From Arthrobacter sp. Alg241-R88 (GTDB lineage Bacteria; Actinomycetota; Actinomycetes; Actinomycetales; Micrococcaceae), in NCBI RefSeq assembly GCF_900537115.1, contig NZ_UNRG01000015.1, positions 1-51,780 of the forward strand: a DNA stretch of 51,780 nucleotides. The letters are read 5' to 3'. The notes beneath the pieces are model-generated. The model was not told the DNA's origin and searched no databases. It worked only from the letters and a program-made list of their open reading frames with translations. Both the position numbers and the translations under genes were made by a program. Below, piece after piece: positions 16,326 through 23,731 of the stretch (the stretch's first letter is position 1; each line of letters starts with the position of its first letter).

Positions 16326-16997
16326 TTGAACGCACTTCTTGCTCTGACCCCTGCGGAGGAGGAAGCTCCGTCCCAGGCCGAGGCCGCGTACCGGCAGCTG
16401 CGGGACAAGCTGATCATGCTGGAGATCCGCCCGGGGGAGCCGATCAATGACGGGCAGCTGGCGGCTGAGCTTGGCTTCGGGCGGACTCCCGTGCGCGAGG
16501 CGATTAAGCGGCTTGAGGTGGATCACCTGGTGGTTTCCTATCCTCGCCGCGGAACGTTCGCCACGAATGTTGACTTCACCGAGCTGGCGGATGTCTCGGA
16601 GATCCGGGAATTGCTGGAGCCCCTGGCCGCCCGCCGTGCAGCCGCCCGGGCGAGTGAGGGCATGCGCCGGGAGCTGCTGCGGGTGGCCGATGCCATTGCG
16701 GGGATTGACCCCACGTCCGGGGAGACCCGGGACCTGATGCGTTATGACCTGATGGTGCACCGGCTGATTTACAAGGCGGCCGCGAACCCGCACCTGGAAA
16801 GCACGCTGATCCGCTACGACAACCTGGCCACGCGCATCTGGTGCGTGGTGCTGGACAAGGTTCCCTCGGTGACAGGCCACATTACAGAGCATGTGGACCT
16901 ATTGAAGGCGGTAGCGGCCGGTGACGCCGACAAGGCCGGCGAGCTGGCCCTGCACCACGTCACGAGCTTCGAGGAAACCATCCGCAAGGTGCTGTAG
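16326..16997 (+). CDS. GntR-family (FadR/FCD) regulator of the sox operon
   Basis: A 223-residue regulator: winged helix-turn-helix (about 20-85; AAELGFGRTPVREAIKRLEV is the recognition part) and an alpha-helical FCD ligand-binding domain (about 95-215) with the metal-type pattern in YDLMVHRLIY and HVDLLKAV. Divergent from glyA-sox, so it most likely senses a one-carbon or amino-acid ligand and represses that operon. The start at TTG 16326 (GGAG upstream) is preferred over an ATG at 16230, because that ATG sits inside a TATGAT -10-like box and the extra residues do not resemble the family. Confidence 0.88.
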   Translation: MNALLALTPAEEEAPSQAEAAYRQLRDKLIMLEIRPGEPINDGQLAAELGFGRTPVREAIKRLEVDHLVVSYPRRGTFATNVDFTELADVSEIRELLEPLAARRAAARASEGMRRELLRVADAIAGIDPTSGETRDLMRYDLMVHRLIYKAAANPHLESTLIRYDNLATRIWCVVLDKVPSVTGHITEHVDLLKAVAAGDADKAGELALHHVTSFEETIRKVL

Positions 16998-17070
16998 CGC
17001 TTCCCACTGAATCCGCCTTTCCGGTTCTGGAACCGGGGCGCCCTCTCACTGCCAGAAGGAAAAACGCACG

Positions 17071-18276
17071 ATGCCAACTGCCACCCGGAACGCGCAAGGA
17101 CGCACCGCCAGGATCGGCTTCGCCCTGACCGGGGTTCTGCTCATTGCAGTTAACCTGCGGGTGTCCTTTGTCAGCGTGGGACCGGTACTCGGGAACATCA
17201 GCGGTGACCTGGGCCTGTCCAGTGCCGCAGCGGGGTTCCTGACTGGCCTTCCGCTGATTGCCTTCGCGGTCTTCTCACCCGTGGCGCCCGGATTCGCTGC
17301 CCGCCTGGGGCTCGACCGCGCGCTGTGGATGTCCCTGCTGTTCCTGGCCTCGGGCATCGTGCTCCGCTCCTTGCCTGTGCCCGGCTTCATTTGGGCCGGA
17401 ACGGCGTTGATTGGCCTGGCGATAGCGTTTCTCAATGTCCTGGTCCCCTCCCTCGTCAAGCGGGACTTCCCGGCAAAGGTCAGCCGGGTCACCGGAAGCT
17501 ACACCGCAACACAGGCCGCGTTCGCCGCGATGGGGGCCGCCGTCGTCGTGCCCGTGGCGCAAACGTCGCCCGCCGGTTGGCGGCTTGCCCTGGGTATCTG
17601 GGTGGGACTGGCCATCATCGCCATGGCGGTGCTCCTGCCGTGGCTGCGCCGGCACCGGTCAGGCACCGTGACCGCCACCAAGCGGGAGGTTTCCTACCGG
17701 TCGCCTTGGGCCTCGGCCCTGGGCTGGCAGGTGACGGTTTTTATGGGGTTGCAGTCGATCGCGTTTTACGTCCTGATGGCATGGCTGCCCACCATCGAAC
17801 AAAGCCGCGGGGTTTCTGCCACAACTGCCGGCATCCACCTGTCCGTGTTCCTGCTCATCAGCGTGTTCGCCAGCCTTATGGCCGGCGGAATCCTTCACCG
17901 GGGTTCGGACCAGCGGCTCGTATCCTTCGCGAGCGGCGCGGCGATGTTCGTGACGTTCCTCGGGCTGGCACTTGCACCGGACCTCACGTTGCTGTGGGTC
18001 GTTCTTGGGGCCATCGGGTGTGGGAGCCTCATTGTGATCGCCCTGTCGCTGTTCAGCCTACGGACGGTGAACTATCCGCAAGCGGCGTCGCTCTCCGGCA
18101 TGGCGCAGTCTGTCGGCTACGGCCTGGCCGCTGTGGGGCCGGTGATGTTCGGTGGTCTTCGCGACGTGAGCGGAGACTGGACGCTTCCGCTGCTCGTCAC
18201 TGCGGGCATCATGGCGGTTCTCGCTTTCATGGGTGTGCTTGCTGGGCGTGACCGGGTGATCGGCGGGTCAGTGTGA
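17071..18276 (+). CDS. CynX/NimT-family major facilitator transporter
   Basis: A 401-residue membrane protein with about twelve hydrophobic segments. The early motif LLIAVNLRVSFVSVGPVLGN, with an arginine inside the first helix, and PLIAFAVFSPVAPGFAARLG point to the CynX/NimT branch of the MFS (cyanate and 2-nitroimidazole transporters). AGAAGGAAAA precedes the ATG. It follows the GntR gene by 73 bases in the same direction and may be co-transcribed, although a short GGTTC/GAACC hairpin lies near 17021-17036. Substrate and direction of transport are unknown. Confidence 0.87.
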   Translation: MPTATRNAQGRTARIGFALTGVLLIAVNLRVSFVSVGPVLGNISGDLGLSSAAAGFLTGLPLIAFAVFSPVAPGFAARLGLDRALWMSLLFLASGIVLRSLPVPGFIWAGTALIGLAIAFLNVLVPSLVKRDFPAKVSRVTGSYTATQAAFAAMGAAVVVPVAQTSPAGWRLALGIWVGLAIIAMAVLLPWLRRHRSGTVTATKREVSYRSPWASALGWQVTVFMGLQSIAFYVLMAWLPTIEQSRGVSATTAGIHLSVFLLISVFASLMAGGILHRGSDQRLVSFASGAAMFVTFLGLALAPDLTLLWVVLGAIGCGSLIVIALSLFSLRTVNYPQAASLSGMAQSVGYGLAAVGPVMFGGLRDVSGDWTLPLLVTAGIMAVLAFMGVLAGRDRVIGGSV

Positions 18277-18544
18277 CGGCGGGGGGTTTGTTAGGGGGTG
18301 CGGGAACCCGTTCGGCGTGGGTATTTCCGGCGTCAGTTCTTTCGCGGCCGCCTGTCAGATTGGGGTCTTAGGGTGTTCGCCCCGGGCGTGTAGTAACGGC
18401 CTTCCGGACCCTATTCTGACGGTAATTGAGCGGGTTCCTGACGTCAGGTTGGGGTGTGCTCTAATCAAGCCGTTAGCTCTATCGTGTCAGGAAGCCCGCG
18501 CCAATTTTGTGCCACAACACCACCATTGAATTTGGTGTCTTGCT

Positions 18545-18769
18545 CTAGTTGTGTTGCTGGCGGATGAGCCCGAAGGGCACCTCCGGGTGTGCCCGGAGGA
18601 TGTAGGGCCCCGGTCCGATTCGGGTAATCATGATCCCCGTTCGGTGGCCGATGGCCGCGGCTTTGACGGTCTCGACTGCGTTGTTCAGGGCGTGGTCGAT
18701 TTGTGAGGCGTCGTCAACGCTGACATCGACTATTCCTGCTGATCGATAGGTCTGTGCTGTTGCGGACAC
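18545..18769 (-). CDS. Small protein of unknown function, 74 residues
   Basis: GTG start with AGGAGG six bases upstream; 74 residues beginning MSATAQTYRSAGIVDVSVDD. The protein is mixed alpha/beta in character with no membrane segment or cysteine; residues 47-66 read IMITRIGPGPYILRAHPEVP. It resembles small conserved proteins seen in Arthrobacter genomes, but I do not recognise a named family. It stands alone, convergent with the transporter gene. Confidence 0.65.
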   Translation of the reverse strand: MSATAQTYRSAGIVDVSVDDASQIDHALNNAVETVKAAAIGHRTGIMITRIGPGPYILRAHPEVPFGLIRQQHN

Positions 18770-19086
18770 TTGAGCCTCCTATGCTGGAGTGAAAGTAGCG
18801 ATAACAGCTAATGAGTAGTGTCGGGGAGCTTCCCGCTGCGACCTGGGTTACGCAGTGGCTGACGAGAGCGTGATCCCGAGGCCATGACGGAAACATGGGC
18901 TGTCGGTGCCGAATCAACGTTCCGAGCGAGCCGGTCGATGCTGTCCGCGACGACGGGTGTCTCCTCATCAGGAACTGCAGCACATCCAGACCTGGTCCAT
19001 CAGTTCGTCAGTTGGAGGGGACACGCATTGTTGAAAGCGTGCGCTTCCAGGCTCGATCAACGCCGAGTCGGGGCTTGGCGGCGAAG
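18770..19086. other. Intergenic stretch without a supported gene
   Basis: These 317 bases hold the upstream region of the small protein gene and the downstream region of adk. No open frame here has both a ribosome binding site and protein-like composition, and no clear terminator was found after adk. Confidence 0.5.
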
Positions 19087-19674
19087 TTAGAGGGTCGGCA
19101 CCAGCAACATTGTTGCAATAGCCTGCATTACACCGTCGGTTACGTCGTCGATTGGGCCAATGCCGTCCACCTGGGTGAGGATGCCGCGCTCGGCGTACTT
19201 GGCCACCACGGCTTCTGTCTGCTCGTGGTAGAGGTCCAGGCGGTGGCGGATGACGGCTTCGTTGTCGTCGCTCCGGCCCGTTTCCTTGGCCCGGCCGAGG
19301 AGGCGGTGGACCAGTTCCTCGTCGTCGGCAGTCAGCTGCAGGACGACGTCGAGCTTCTTCTCACCCTTGGCGAGGATCTCGTCGAGGTAGTCCACCTGGG
19401 CTGTGGTGCGGGGGTAGCCGTCCAGGAGGAAGCCGTTTTCGACGTCGGACTCGCTGAGGCGGTCGCGCACCATCTTGTTGGTCACGCTGTCCGGAACGAA
19501 GTCGCCGGCGTCTATGTACTTCTTGGCTTCAATGCCAAGCGGCGTCTCACCTTTTACGTTTGCACGGAAAATATCGCCGGTGGAGATCGCCACAACGCCG
19601 AGGCGCTCCGAGATCCGTTCTGTCTGCGTTCCTTTTCCGGAACCTGGAGGTCCAATAATCAGCATATTCATCAT
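19087..19674 (-). CDS. adk: Adenylate kinase, isolated copy
   Basis: A 195-residue enzyme interconverting ATP, AMP and ADP. Seen: P-loop LIIGPPGSGKGTQTERISER, the AMP-binding ISTGDIFRANVKGETPLG, GFLLDGYPRTTAQVDYLDE and the LGRAKETGRSDDNEAVIRHR lid segment (short-lid type). The ATG at 19674 is preceded by AAAGG; an upstream frame extends to 19734 but adds nothing conserved. In Micrococcaceae adk normally follows secY in the ribosomal-protein operon (known); here it stands alone among unrelated genes, and its last residues (MLLVPTL) are a short extra tail. It may be a duplicate or a relocated sole copy. Confidence 0.92.
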   Translation of the reverse strand: MMNMLIIGPPGSGKGTQTERISERLGVVAISTGDIFRANVKGETPLGIEAKKYIDAGDFVPDSVTNKMVRDRLSESDVENGFLLDGYPRTTAQVDYLDEILAKGEKKLDVVLQLTADDEELVHRLLGRAKETGRSDDNEAVIRHRLDLYHEQTEAVVAKYAERGILTQVDGIGPIDDVTDGVMQAIATMLLVPTL

Positions 19675-19791
19675 GAAAAAACCTTTCATTGTGATGAGTT
19701 CGAGTCGGTATTTCTCTTGTTCCACAGTTCCCACCGAGTGTGCGAATGGGTGTACTATTTTTGGGGTCTGCCGTCGGGGGTGATATTTCTG

Positions 19792-19923
19792 CTATTGGTG
19801 GTACCGGAATCGCGCTATGGCCTGCTGAATCCGCGTTCTTAGTTTCCTCCGATGGGCGCTGGTGCGTGCCGCTTGTTTGGGGCGGGATTTTCTTATTGCT
19901 TCTATTAGTGTGAAGCCTTCCAT
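19792..19923 (-). CDS. Possible 43-residue basic protein
   Basis: ATG at 19923 with AAGGAG eight bases upstream; the product begins MEGFTLIEAIRKSRPKQAAR and is strongly basic. It starts inside the end of the overlapping 84-residue frame and lies 117 bases upstream of adk on the same strand. No family is recognised, and the case rests on the ribosome binding site and the biased composition only. Confidence 0.3.
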   Translation of the reverse strand: MEGFTLIEAIRKSRPKQAARTSAHRRKLRTRIQQAIARFRYHQ

Positions 19924-20159
19924 TCTTTCTGCTCCTTGATTTGCTGAGCACCCCAGGGGTTACCGCCGGCGCCACGATCGTCCGCATCGTCCGCGGCAAT
20001 GGCGGCCATGGGCACTGAACACGTGTCGCCGGCGACGGCAATGGGGGCACATGCTGGGCACTTGAATGCGCAATTTCGCCAGAGTCGGTTGCCTTCGTGC
20101 GTTTTGCTTTTGGTCCATCTGTTGTTTCTTCTTTGGGTGCTGTTTGGGGCCAAGGCCAC
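19905..20159 (-). CDS. Possible 84-residue cysteine-containing small protein
   Basis: An open frame from a GTG at 20159 with residues such as NCAFKCPACAPIAVAGDTC (possible CxxC metal site) and an acidic C-terminal half. The GTG lies inside a strong hairpin (20149-20185) and lacks a good ribosome binding site, which argues against translation from there. No family is recognised. Listed because this 420-base region between adk and the ABC transporter otherwise has no gene. Confidence 0.25.
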   Translation of the reverse strand: MALAPNSTQRRNNRWTKSKTHEGNRLWRNCAFKCPACAPIAVAGDTCSVPMAAIAADDADDRGAGGNPWGAQQIKEQKEWKASH

Positions 20160-20185
20160 CCAGTTGCGAGATGGGTGGCCTTGGC
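20149..20185. terminator. Strong 14-bp hairpin, possible terminator
   Basis: GCCAAGGCCACCCA at 20149-20162 and its perfect complement at 20172-20185 enclose a 9-base loop. It lies between the ABC transporter operon (ends at 20342) and adk, both minus strand. There is no clear T-run on either side, so a Rho-independent role is uncertain. Confidence 0.45.
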
Positions 20186-20341
20186 GGCTTTATGCTCCTG
20201 CTATCTGGCGGCGGGAGGATTCTGTCGGCGGGCCTTCGGCCGGTGGGGAGACATCAGGCGTAACGACGGTAATTGCTTGTCCTAGCTGTGGAGGAAGTGT
20301 CGTTCCCTGTCGTCACTGAGATGCGTTGCGTGGGCTGGCGC

Positions 20342-21187
20342 CTAGCCGATAAGGCGCATTTGGCCGACTTCGGCTGCAGCGGGGTCTAGTCCGTGCTTTG
20401 TGAGGATCTCGGCGATTTCTCCGTCTGAGCGTAGCTTTTCCAGGTCTTCTTTGACTGCGGTGGCGAGGGTTTCGTTTTGCTTGGACATTGGGAAGCAAAC
20501 TTGTCCGGGTTGCGTGCTGGAGGCTACCCGTTCATCAGCTTGGGGGCTCTTGACGGTCCATGTGTTCCCGCGTTCCTTGTTGACGTAGGTTCCTGACCCT
20601 AGTGAGTCGGCGGCTCCGTCGATCCGCCCGGCAGCGAGATCGTTGTACATGGCGGTGGGATCCGGGTACTCGCTCAGGTTGCCCCCGTAGATTTTTTTGA
20701 ATTCCTCGTTCCAGAGGGAGCCGCTGAAGGTACCAACCTTTTTGCCTTCCAGCTCCGCGAAGCTTCCTGCTCCGGTTCTGGAGACGATGGCGATCTGGTC
20801 GTTGTAAACGGGCCCTGCCAGAGTCACCACTTTTTCCCGTTCCGCGGTGCAGTACACGTTGCCAGCGGCCAGGTCAACGCGTCCAGTTTGTGCGGCAGAG
20901 ATCCTGGAGGCTGTGTCGAGCAGCTGGGTGGAGACCGTCAGACATTCCATGGCGGCTATCTTGTCGAGGATTTCACCTTCGACACCGGTCATTTTGGTGC
21001 CTTCCACCTGTGAGAAGGGCGGAAATACAGAAGTGGATGCGGTGAGAACTCCCGCGTTTACGGTTTTCAGGTCTGAGTGTGCGGGGGTGCAGTCGGCAGT
21101 GGCTGAAGTGCCAGCACCTGCTGCGCAGCCGGTGAGTACGGATGCAGCCAGGATAGTTGTTCCTGCCAGGGCAACGAGTTTACGCAT
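20342..21187 (-). CDS. Polar amino-acid-type ABC transporter substrate-binding lipoprotein
   Basis: A 281-residue SBP_bac_3-family protein. Signal peptide MRKLVALAGTTILAASVLTGC ends in the lipobox LTGC, so it is a lipid-anchored extracytoplasmic binding protein. Family signatures: VEGTKMTGVEGEILDKIA, RVDLAAGNVY, LEGKKVGTFSGSLW and a YNDLAAGRIDGAADSL segment. GGAGG precedes the ATG at 21187. It is the last gene of the four-gene transporter operon, 26 bases after the second permease. Ligand is probably a polar amino acid or related amine; the catabolic genes next door suggest the transported compound is degraded there. Confidence 0.9.
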   Translation of the reverse strand: MRKLVALAGTTILAASVLTGCAAGAGTSATADCTPAHSDLKTVNAGVLTASTSVFPPFSQVEGTKMTGVEGEILDKIAAMECLTVSTQLLDTASRISAAQTGRVDLAAGNVYCTAEREKVVTLAGPVYNDQIAIVSRTGAGSFAELEGKKVGTFSGSLWNEEFKKIYGGNLSEYPDPTAMYNDLAAGRIDGAADSLGSGTYVNKERGNTWTVKSPQADERVASSTQPGQVCFPMSKQNETLATAVKEDLEKLRSDGEIAEILTKHGLDPAAAEVGQMRLIG

Positions 21188-21213
21188 TGTATGTCCTCCA
21201 GATAGTGGTCGGG

Positions 21214-21861
21214 TCATGTGTGGCGGGCCAGTTTGTCGGCCACACGGTCGGTGAAAATGCTTGCCGGAATGGTTATCAGGGCGTACAGAAGACCGGCGAT
21301 AAGAAAGAGGTTGAAGTAGTGGAAGTTGCTGCTCGCGATGGACTTGGCTTGCGCCATCAGCTCGGGTACCGCAATCGTGAAAGCAAGCGTGGTGGCTTGG
21401 AACATGATGATGCAGAATCCCAACAGCGGGGGCAGCGCAATTCTCAAGCCTTGGGGGACCACCACGTCTCGCATGGTGTGGAAGGCGCGGAGCCCGAGTG
21501 CGTCGGCCGCTTCAATTTCTCCTGCGGGAACGCCTCGTAGGCCTCCACGGATGATTTCACTGGTGTAGGCAGCAGTAGTTAGAGACAGTGCGATTGCAGC
21601 AGACAGGAAAGCTGTCAAGGTGACGGGAAGCCCGTAGTAGACCAACTGCAGCATAACGAGCGCTGGTGTTCCGCGTCCGACTTCTACGAATACTACGGCC
21701 AGGATGCGCACGGCTTTAGCGCGGTTGAAGCTGGCGACAGCGAGCAGGAGCCCGCCGGGCAGACCCAAAGCAAAGGTCAGCAGCGCAAGGCTAATGCTCA
21801 CCCCAAGCCCGTTGACGAGTTCCTGCTGGTAAGTCATGAAGTCATCCATGATGCCTGTCAA
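21214..21861 (-). CDS. Amino-acid ABC transporter permease (HisM/GlnP type)
   Basis: A 215-residue inner-membrane permease with about five hydrophobic helices and the cytoplasmic loop GGLRGVPAGEIEAADALGL, the EAA motif that docks on the ATPase. Its ATG overlaps the stop of the other permease by four bases. The two permeases form the heterodimeric membrane channel of the importer. Confidence 0.92.
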   Translation of the reverse strand: MTGIMDDFMTYQQELVNGLGVSISLALLTFALGLPGGLLLAVASFNRAKAVRILAVVFVEVGRGTPALVMLQLVYYGLPVTLTAFLSAAIALSLTTAAYTSEIIRGGLRGVPAGEIEAADALGLRAFHTMRDVVVPQGLRIALPPLLGFCIIMFQATTLAFTIAVPELMAQAKSIASSNFHYFNLFLIAGLLYALITIPASIFTDRVADKLARHT

Positions 21862-22511
21862 CGGAGTACCTTCCTGCTGAGCCGGGTTTCGAGATGGCGC
21901 GCTCCCCAGGCGGAGGGAATTGTCAGCGCTAGGTAGTACACGCCGGCGACGAGAAATGGGACAGCTGAGCTGCTTGTACCGGCAGCAGTGTTCGCGTAGA
22001 AGGTGACTTCAAAAACGCCGATCGTTGAGGCAAGGGACGAGTCTTTGAGTAGACCTATTGCATAGGTTGCGGAAGCAGGTATGGCCGTCCGTAGCATCTG
22101 TGGAGCGATTATCCGTGCAGCTGTGTCCACTTGTGTCATTCCCAGCGCACCGCCGGCTTCGCGCTGCCCGAGGGGGACTGCTCTCAGCGATCCTCTGTAG
22201 ATTTCAGCCATATGCGCTCCTGATACAAGCCCGATAGCGAGGAGGGCCGATAGCCAGGAGGTGAAGACGGAACCAAGGCTGGGATCGAACTGGGTAGGGC
22301 CGTTGTAAATAAGGAACAGCCATACGACTAGTGGCACTCCCCGGGTTATTTGGATATATGTGCCGCTTATCCACCGCACGGGTGCTAGAGGCGCGAAGCG
22401 CATGGCCACCAGTGGAATGCCGAGGAGCGCGCCGAGGCTGAAACCTAGGACAGTGAGGCCGATGGTGTTGGATATGCCCTGGGCTACGAATGTCCACACG
22501 TTCTCAGTCAC
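21858..22511 (-). CDS. Amino-acid ABC transporter permease (HisQ type)
   Basis: A 217-residue permease of the polar-amino-acid family, with VWLFLIYNGPTQFDPS after helix 2-3 and the EAA loop SLRAVPLGQREAGGALGM. Start overlaps the ATPase gene stop by four bases, and its own stop overlaps the next permease start, so the whole transporter is translationally coupled. The pair of different permease genes shows a heterodimeric channel. Confidence 0.92.
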   Translation of the reverse strand: MTENVWTFVAQGISNTIGLTVLGFSLGALLGIPLVAMRFAPLAPVRWISGTYIQITRGVPLVVWLFLIYNGPTQFDPSLGSVFTSWLSALLAIGLVSGAHMAEIYRGSLRAVPLGQREAGGALGMTQVDTAARIIAPQMLRTAIPASATYAIGLLKDSSLASTIGVFEVTFYANTAAGTSSSAVPFLVAGVYYLALTIPSAWGARHLETRLSRKVLR

Positions 22512-23308
22512 TCGCGCTCCAAGACAGCGCGAAGGAATTCTCGGGTTCGCTGCTGTTGCGGGTTCGCGAATATCTGGCGCGGGTCCCCTTCTTCGAGGAT
22601 CCGACCTTGGCTCATCACCACCAGATGGTCGCTGACGTTGCGGGCAAATTGCATTTCATGGGTCACCACCGCCATGGTCATGCCCTCATCTGCGAGCTCC
22701 CGCATGACTCGGAGGACTTCCAGTCCGACTTCGGGATCAAGGGCGGACGTCGGCTCGTCAAAGAGCATCACTTTAGGGTCGAGTGCCAATGCTCTTGCGA
22801 TAGCTATCCGCTGCTGTTGCCCCCCGGAACAGCGCGTCGGGTACTGCTGCGCTTTATCCGCTAGTCCCACACGCTTGAGTAAGGCGTGGGCACGGTCTTC
22901 CGCTTCCTTCTTGCTCCGACCCAGGACACGCTGCTGGGGCAGAGCAATGTTCTTCAGCGCCGTCATGTGCGGAAAAAGATTGAAGGACTGGAAGACCATT
23001 CCGACCCGGGACCTAAGCTTCGCCAGCTCATTGGCACTTACCGTGTGACCGGCTTCAATAGTCACGCCGTCAACCGTGATCGTGCCTCCTGTGGGGCGCT
23101 CAAGCAAATTGATGCAGCGAAGCAATGTACTCTTGCCTGCTCCGCTGGGCCCGATGAGTGCCAGGACTTGCCCTGGATCGACAGATAGCGAGACCTGGTC
23201 GAGAACTGTGTGCTCGCCAAACCGTTTATCAACGTTATGAAGACGGATTGCGGGTGAGTCAGGTCGCTGGATGGGGTCCACTATTGCTTCGGAGATTCCA
23301 TGTCCCAC
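22508..23308 (-). CDS. Amino-acid ABC transporter ATP-binding protein
   Basis: A GlnQ/HisP-type ATPase of about 266 residues. Walker A LIGPSGAGKST, the Q-loop VFQSFNLFPHMTAL, signature CSGGQQQR, Walker B VMLFDEPTSALDP and the switch histidine in VVTHEMQFA are all present, so it should be active. The start is uncertain: GTG at 23308 is used, a GTG at 23284 or a TTG at 23356 are alternatives; conserved sequence begins at IRLHNVDKRFGEHTVL. First gene of the operon; its promoter is probably near the CTGT-CA-ACAG palindrome at 23500-23509. Confidence 0.92.
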   Translation of the reverse strand: MGHGISEAIVDPIQRPDSPAIRLHNVDKRFGEHTVLDQVSLSVDPGQVLALIGPSGAGKSTLLRCINLLERPTGGTITVDGVTIEAGHTVSANELAKLRSRVGMVFQSFNLFPHMTALKNIALPQQRVLGRSKKEAEDRAHALLKRVGLADKAQQYPTRCSGGQQQRIAIARALALDPKVMLFDEPTSALDPEVGLEVLRVMRELADEGMTMAVVTHEMQFARNVSDHLVVMSQGRILEEGDPRQIFANPQQQRTREFLRAVLERE

Positions 23309-23731
23309 GTGCCCCTGCTTTCTTGGGAGGTCGGCGAGCAAGGGCCATTTAGGCAAACGCGGTGAAGAAGCGAGACGCCTTGCTCGGTGTGGTCACCGAC
23401 GCCAGGGCAGAAGCTGGGACGCTCTGAAGTTTCGAGAGTGCTTCCCCAACCCACCCCATCGTCGGTTGCTATTTGAACGGTAATCTGGCTGGAGTGCAGC
23501 TGTCAACAGTCTGATCGTACAATTGTAGTCTTGCTTGTCGTGTGCGGTAAAACGATTGGCTGGGCTCCACGGGACTGAAGGAAGGACGGCTCGGCTACCC
23601 TCGCGCAAGCAACAAGCAACGCACTTGTGCATGATTCCACCGCCGTACCAGCGCCCGTCACCATCGCCCCCGTTCTCCTGGAGAAGGCTCTCGCCCCGGC
23701 CCCGAGGGCTCAATGTGGGCGAGCCGCGCTA
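23309..23731. other. Upstream region of the ABC operon, no gene seen
   Basis: About 420 bases between the ABC operon and the FAD/Fe-S dehydrogenase gene (both minus strand). No frame looks protein-like. It contains a palindrome at 23500-23509, a second palindrome TACAATTGTA at 23518-23527, and a minus-strand TTGACA at 23501-23506 that may be the -35 box of the transporter promoter. Confidence 0.55.
23500..23509. promoter_or_regulatory. Operator-like palindrome CTGT-CA-ACAG
   Basis: Perfect 4-bp arms around a 2-base centre, overlapping a TTGACA -35 candidate for the minus strand. It matches the motif repeated at other promoters of this island, and resembles the TTGT-AT-ACAA core of FadR-subfamily GntR operators such as the Bacillus gluconate operator (established). 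Confidence 0.5.

Noticed and set aside
18317..18529. A 70-codon plus-strand frame after the MFS gene
   Set aside because: No ribosome binding site and no convincing composition; it lies in a short convergent intergenic region.
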